A stretch of 32,176 nt of DNA from Methylocystis sp. (GTDB lineage Bacteria > Pseudomonadota > Alphaproteobacteria > Rhizobiales > Beijerinckiaceae): positions 1-32,176 of the forward strand of contig NZ_JAKFWS010000029.1 of the NCBI RefSeq assembly GCF_021731785.1. The letters run 5' to 3'. A model generated the notes under the pieces. It searched no databases. It saw only the letters and a program-made list of their open reading frames with translations, and was not told where the DNA came from. The stretch's first letter is position 1, and each line of letters opens with the position of its first letter. This document shows positions 32,038-32,176 of the stretch, piece after piece. The position numbers were made by a program, and so were the translations under genes.

Positions 32038-32176
32038 TCATGCCGCGATGTCGATCTTGTAAGTCCAGGTATGAACGACAGGCTCACGGTTAACGTCGTC
32101 GATTGCCTCAATGATTCGATCCTTCAACTCCTGTTTGGACGCGACGCGGATATGGCGAAGTGCCGATCGCGCGAGC
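32038..32176 (-). CDS. IS630-family transposase, C-terminal end (cut by window edge)
   Basis: The last 45 codons are present, ending at TGA (32038-32040). The peptide LRHIRVASKQELKDRIIEAI then DDVNREPVVHTWTYKIDIAA is the typical C-terminus of IS630-family DDE transposases (IRV-x-SKQELKDRI...DDIN-x-x-PVVHTW-x-YK). The element continues beyond 32176, so whether it is intact is unknown. It is a different subgroup from the remnant at 27500. Confidence 0.85.
   Translation of the reverse strand, partial: LARSALRHIRVASKQELKDRIIEAIDDVNREPVVHTWTYKIDIAA

Noticed and set aside
1-32176. CRISPR array
   Set aside because: No regularly spaced identical repeats were seen; the only tandem units (22329-22397) are a three-unit regulatory repeat.

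Overview
The window is GC-rich DNA that looks chromosomal and alphaproteobacterial. It most likely comes from a nitrogen-fixing member of the Hyphomicrobiales; a Methylocystis/Methylosinus/Beijerinckiaceae-like or Bradyrhizobium-like origin is an inference, not proven. The nif gene order points this way. So does a tRNA-His with A73 and a G1:U72 pair, a peculiarity of Alphaproteobacteria, as do Irr-type iron boxes upstream of bacterioferritin genes.

Region 1 (1-8064, + strand) is nitrogen-fixation DNA: the 3' end of nifH, a strong terminator, nifQ, an internal NifA/sigma-54 promoter, an IscA/HesB-type Fe-S carrier, nifV (homocitrate synthase), cysE/nifP, nifW, fixABCX and a glutathione S-transferase. 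Together these feed Mo (NifQ), homocitrate (NifV), cysteine sulfur (CysE), Fe-S clusters (IscA) and low-potential electrons (FixABCX) to nitrogenase. Region 2 (8150-10237, - strand) is a convergent gene set: group II truncated hemoglobin, a YqeB/EF2563-like protein, a 104-aa protein of unknown function and a Rieske ferredoxin, preceded by a possible sigma-54 promoter. It reads as a nif accessory redox/oxygen-handling unit. Region 3 (10319-12092) holds a compact HicA/HicB-like toxin-antitoxin pair overlapping a frame-disrupted gene, two copies of a dispersed repeat and a frame-disrupted DUF938 methyltransferase.

Region 4 (12097-16688) has a two-gene - strand operon (twin-domain SagB/ThcOx-like nitroreductase, then an AAA+ ATPase, overlapping by ATGA) divergent from an NAD(P)H:FMN:[2Fe-2S] reductase of the phthalate dioxygenase reductase/VanB type. 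No described pathway explains this set, and it is one of the two best candidates here for new biology. Region 5 (17059-21701) is housekeeping: an HdeD-like membrane protein, a palindromic repeat, a small membrane protein, tRNA-His, a DUF721/DciA-like protein, mutY, an Imm74-like small protein and glpK. Region 6 (21798-23826) is iron related: a disrupted Gly/Trp-rich exported protein, then bfd-bfr behind three tandem repeats containing Irr-box-like sites, and an XRE-cupin regulator with a palindromic upstream site.

Region 7 (24081-32176) contains a calcineurin-like phosphoesterase overlapping a glycosyltransferase, a MoeB/ThiF-like E1 enzyme, a RidA protein, a decayed IS630-family transposase, heparinase II/III, purH, two small exported proteins and the 3' end of another IS630-family transposase running off the right edge. 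Three separate genes carry single-base frame disruptions. That is either local decay or sequence error, and resequencing would tell which.
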